Shown here piece by piece: positions 14,753 to 15,000 of a stretch of DNA of 15,000 bases. Position 1 is the stretch's first letter, and each line of letters starts with the position of its first letter. The stretch lies in contig CM060315.1 in the NCBI GenBank assembly GCA_030674185.1, positions 92,786,391-92,801,390 of the forward strand, read 5' to 3'. The position numbers were made by a program, and so were the translations under genes. This stretch comes from Monoplex corrugatus. Its lineage: Eukaryota; Mollusca; Gastropoda; Littorinimorpha; Ranellidae. Under the pieces are notes generated by a model, which saw only the letters and a program-made list of their open reading frames with translations, searched no databases and was not told the origin of the DNA.

Positions 14753-15000
14753 GTTATGTAACATGTGTAACAGTCATGTAACATGAGTAAGTTATGTAAC
14801 ATGTGTAACAGTCATGTAACATGTGTAACAGTCATGTACCATGTGTAACAGTTATGTAACACATGTAACAGTTATGTAACAGTCATGTAACATGTGTAAC
14901 AGTCATGTAACATGTGTAACAGTCATGCAACATGTGTAACAGTCATGCAACATGTGTAACAGTCATGCAACATGTGTAACAGTTATGTAACACATGTAAC
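14753..15000. repeat. 20-bp minisatellite running off the window end
   Basis: The unit CATGTAACATGTGTAACAGT repeats with variants CATGCAACATGTG and TATGTAACACATG; some units are shorter. The array is regular from about 14790 and still in progress at 15000, so its true length is unknown. ACATGT-type palindromes recur every unit. The 14657-14752 flank is unrecognised. Confidence 0.95.

Noticed and set aside
14753..15000. Possible telomeric or subtelomeric repeat
   Set aside because: The 20-bp unit does not contain TTAGGG-type telomere sequence, and the host gene appears to continue past the window.

Overview
The window is animal nuclear DNA: most of it is introns filled with tandem repeats and transposon fragments, with a spliced host gene on the + strand. 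The repeat repertoire (RTE-clade LINE fragments with TGA-triplet tails, I/Nimb-like RNase H LINE, tRNA-derived SINEs, TTAA-bounded short elements) fits a marine invertebrate, most likely a mollusc and perhaps a gastropod. That placement is inference from general familiarity, not a measured match.

Host gene: four exons of a FAM135-family gene, all within the N-terminal conserved domain (DUF3657), at 3596-3690, 9456-9598, 11484-11554 and 13326-13498. Each has a fitting splice acceptor and donor, and the codon phase carries correctly across all three introns. The first coding exon and the C-terminal lipase-like region lie outside the window. The fourth exon carries an apparent one-base deletion near 13380 that shifts the frame.

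Layout: 1-2126 is triplet repeat, a 20-copy 68-bp satellite and a TTAA/CCCTTTGACTCC inverted-repeat cluster. 2705-3383 is RTE copy 1, followed by FAM135 exon A. Intron A (3691-9455) holds a GT-rich minisatellite, a TTAA-bounded element, a 70-bp array, SINEs, a 644-bp terminal-inverted-repeat element, RTE copies 2 and 3, and a long CAT/CAC triplet tract. Intron B (9599-11483) holds GT repeats and a 37-bp satellite interrupted by an RNase H LINE and RTE copy 4, and ends in 41 GT repeats almost touching the exon C acceptor. Intron C (11555-13325) holds an AACC array, a second, inverted copy of the 644-bp element, a SINE and an antisense LINE C-terminus. After exon D come RTE copy 5, more repeats, an antisense LINE remnant and a 20-bp minisatellite that runs off the end.

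I see no operon, CRISPR array, rRNA or intact tRNA, and no convincing new gene system. The points most worth checking are the FAM135 frameshift, the GT repeat at the exon C splice site, the inverted repeats flanking exons B and C, the nested insertions in the 37-bp satellite, and the CCCTTTGACTCC repeat family.
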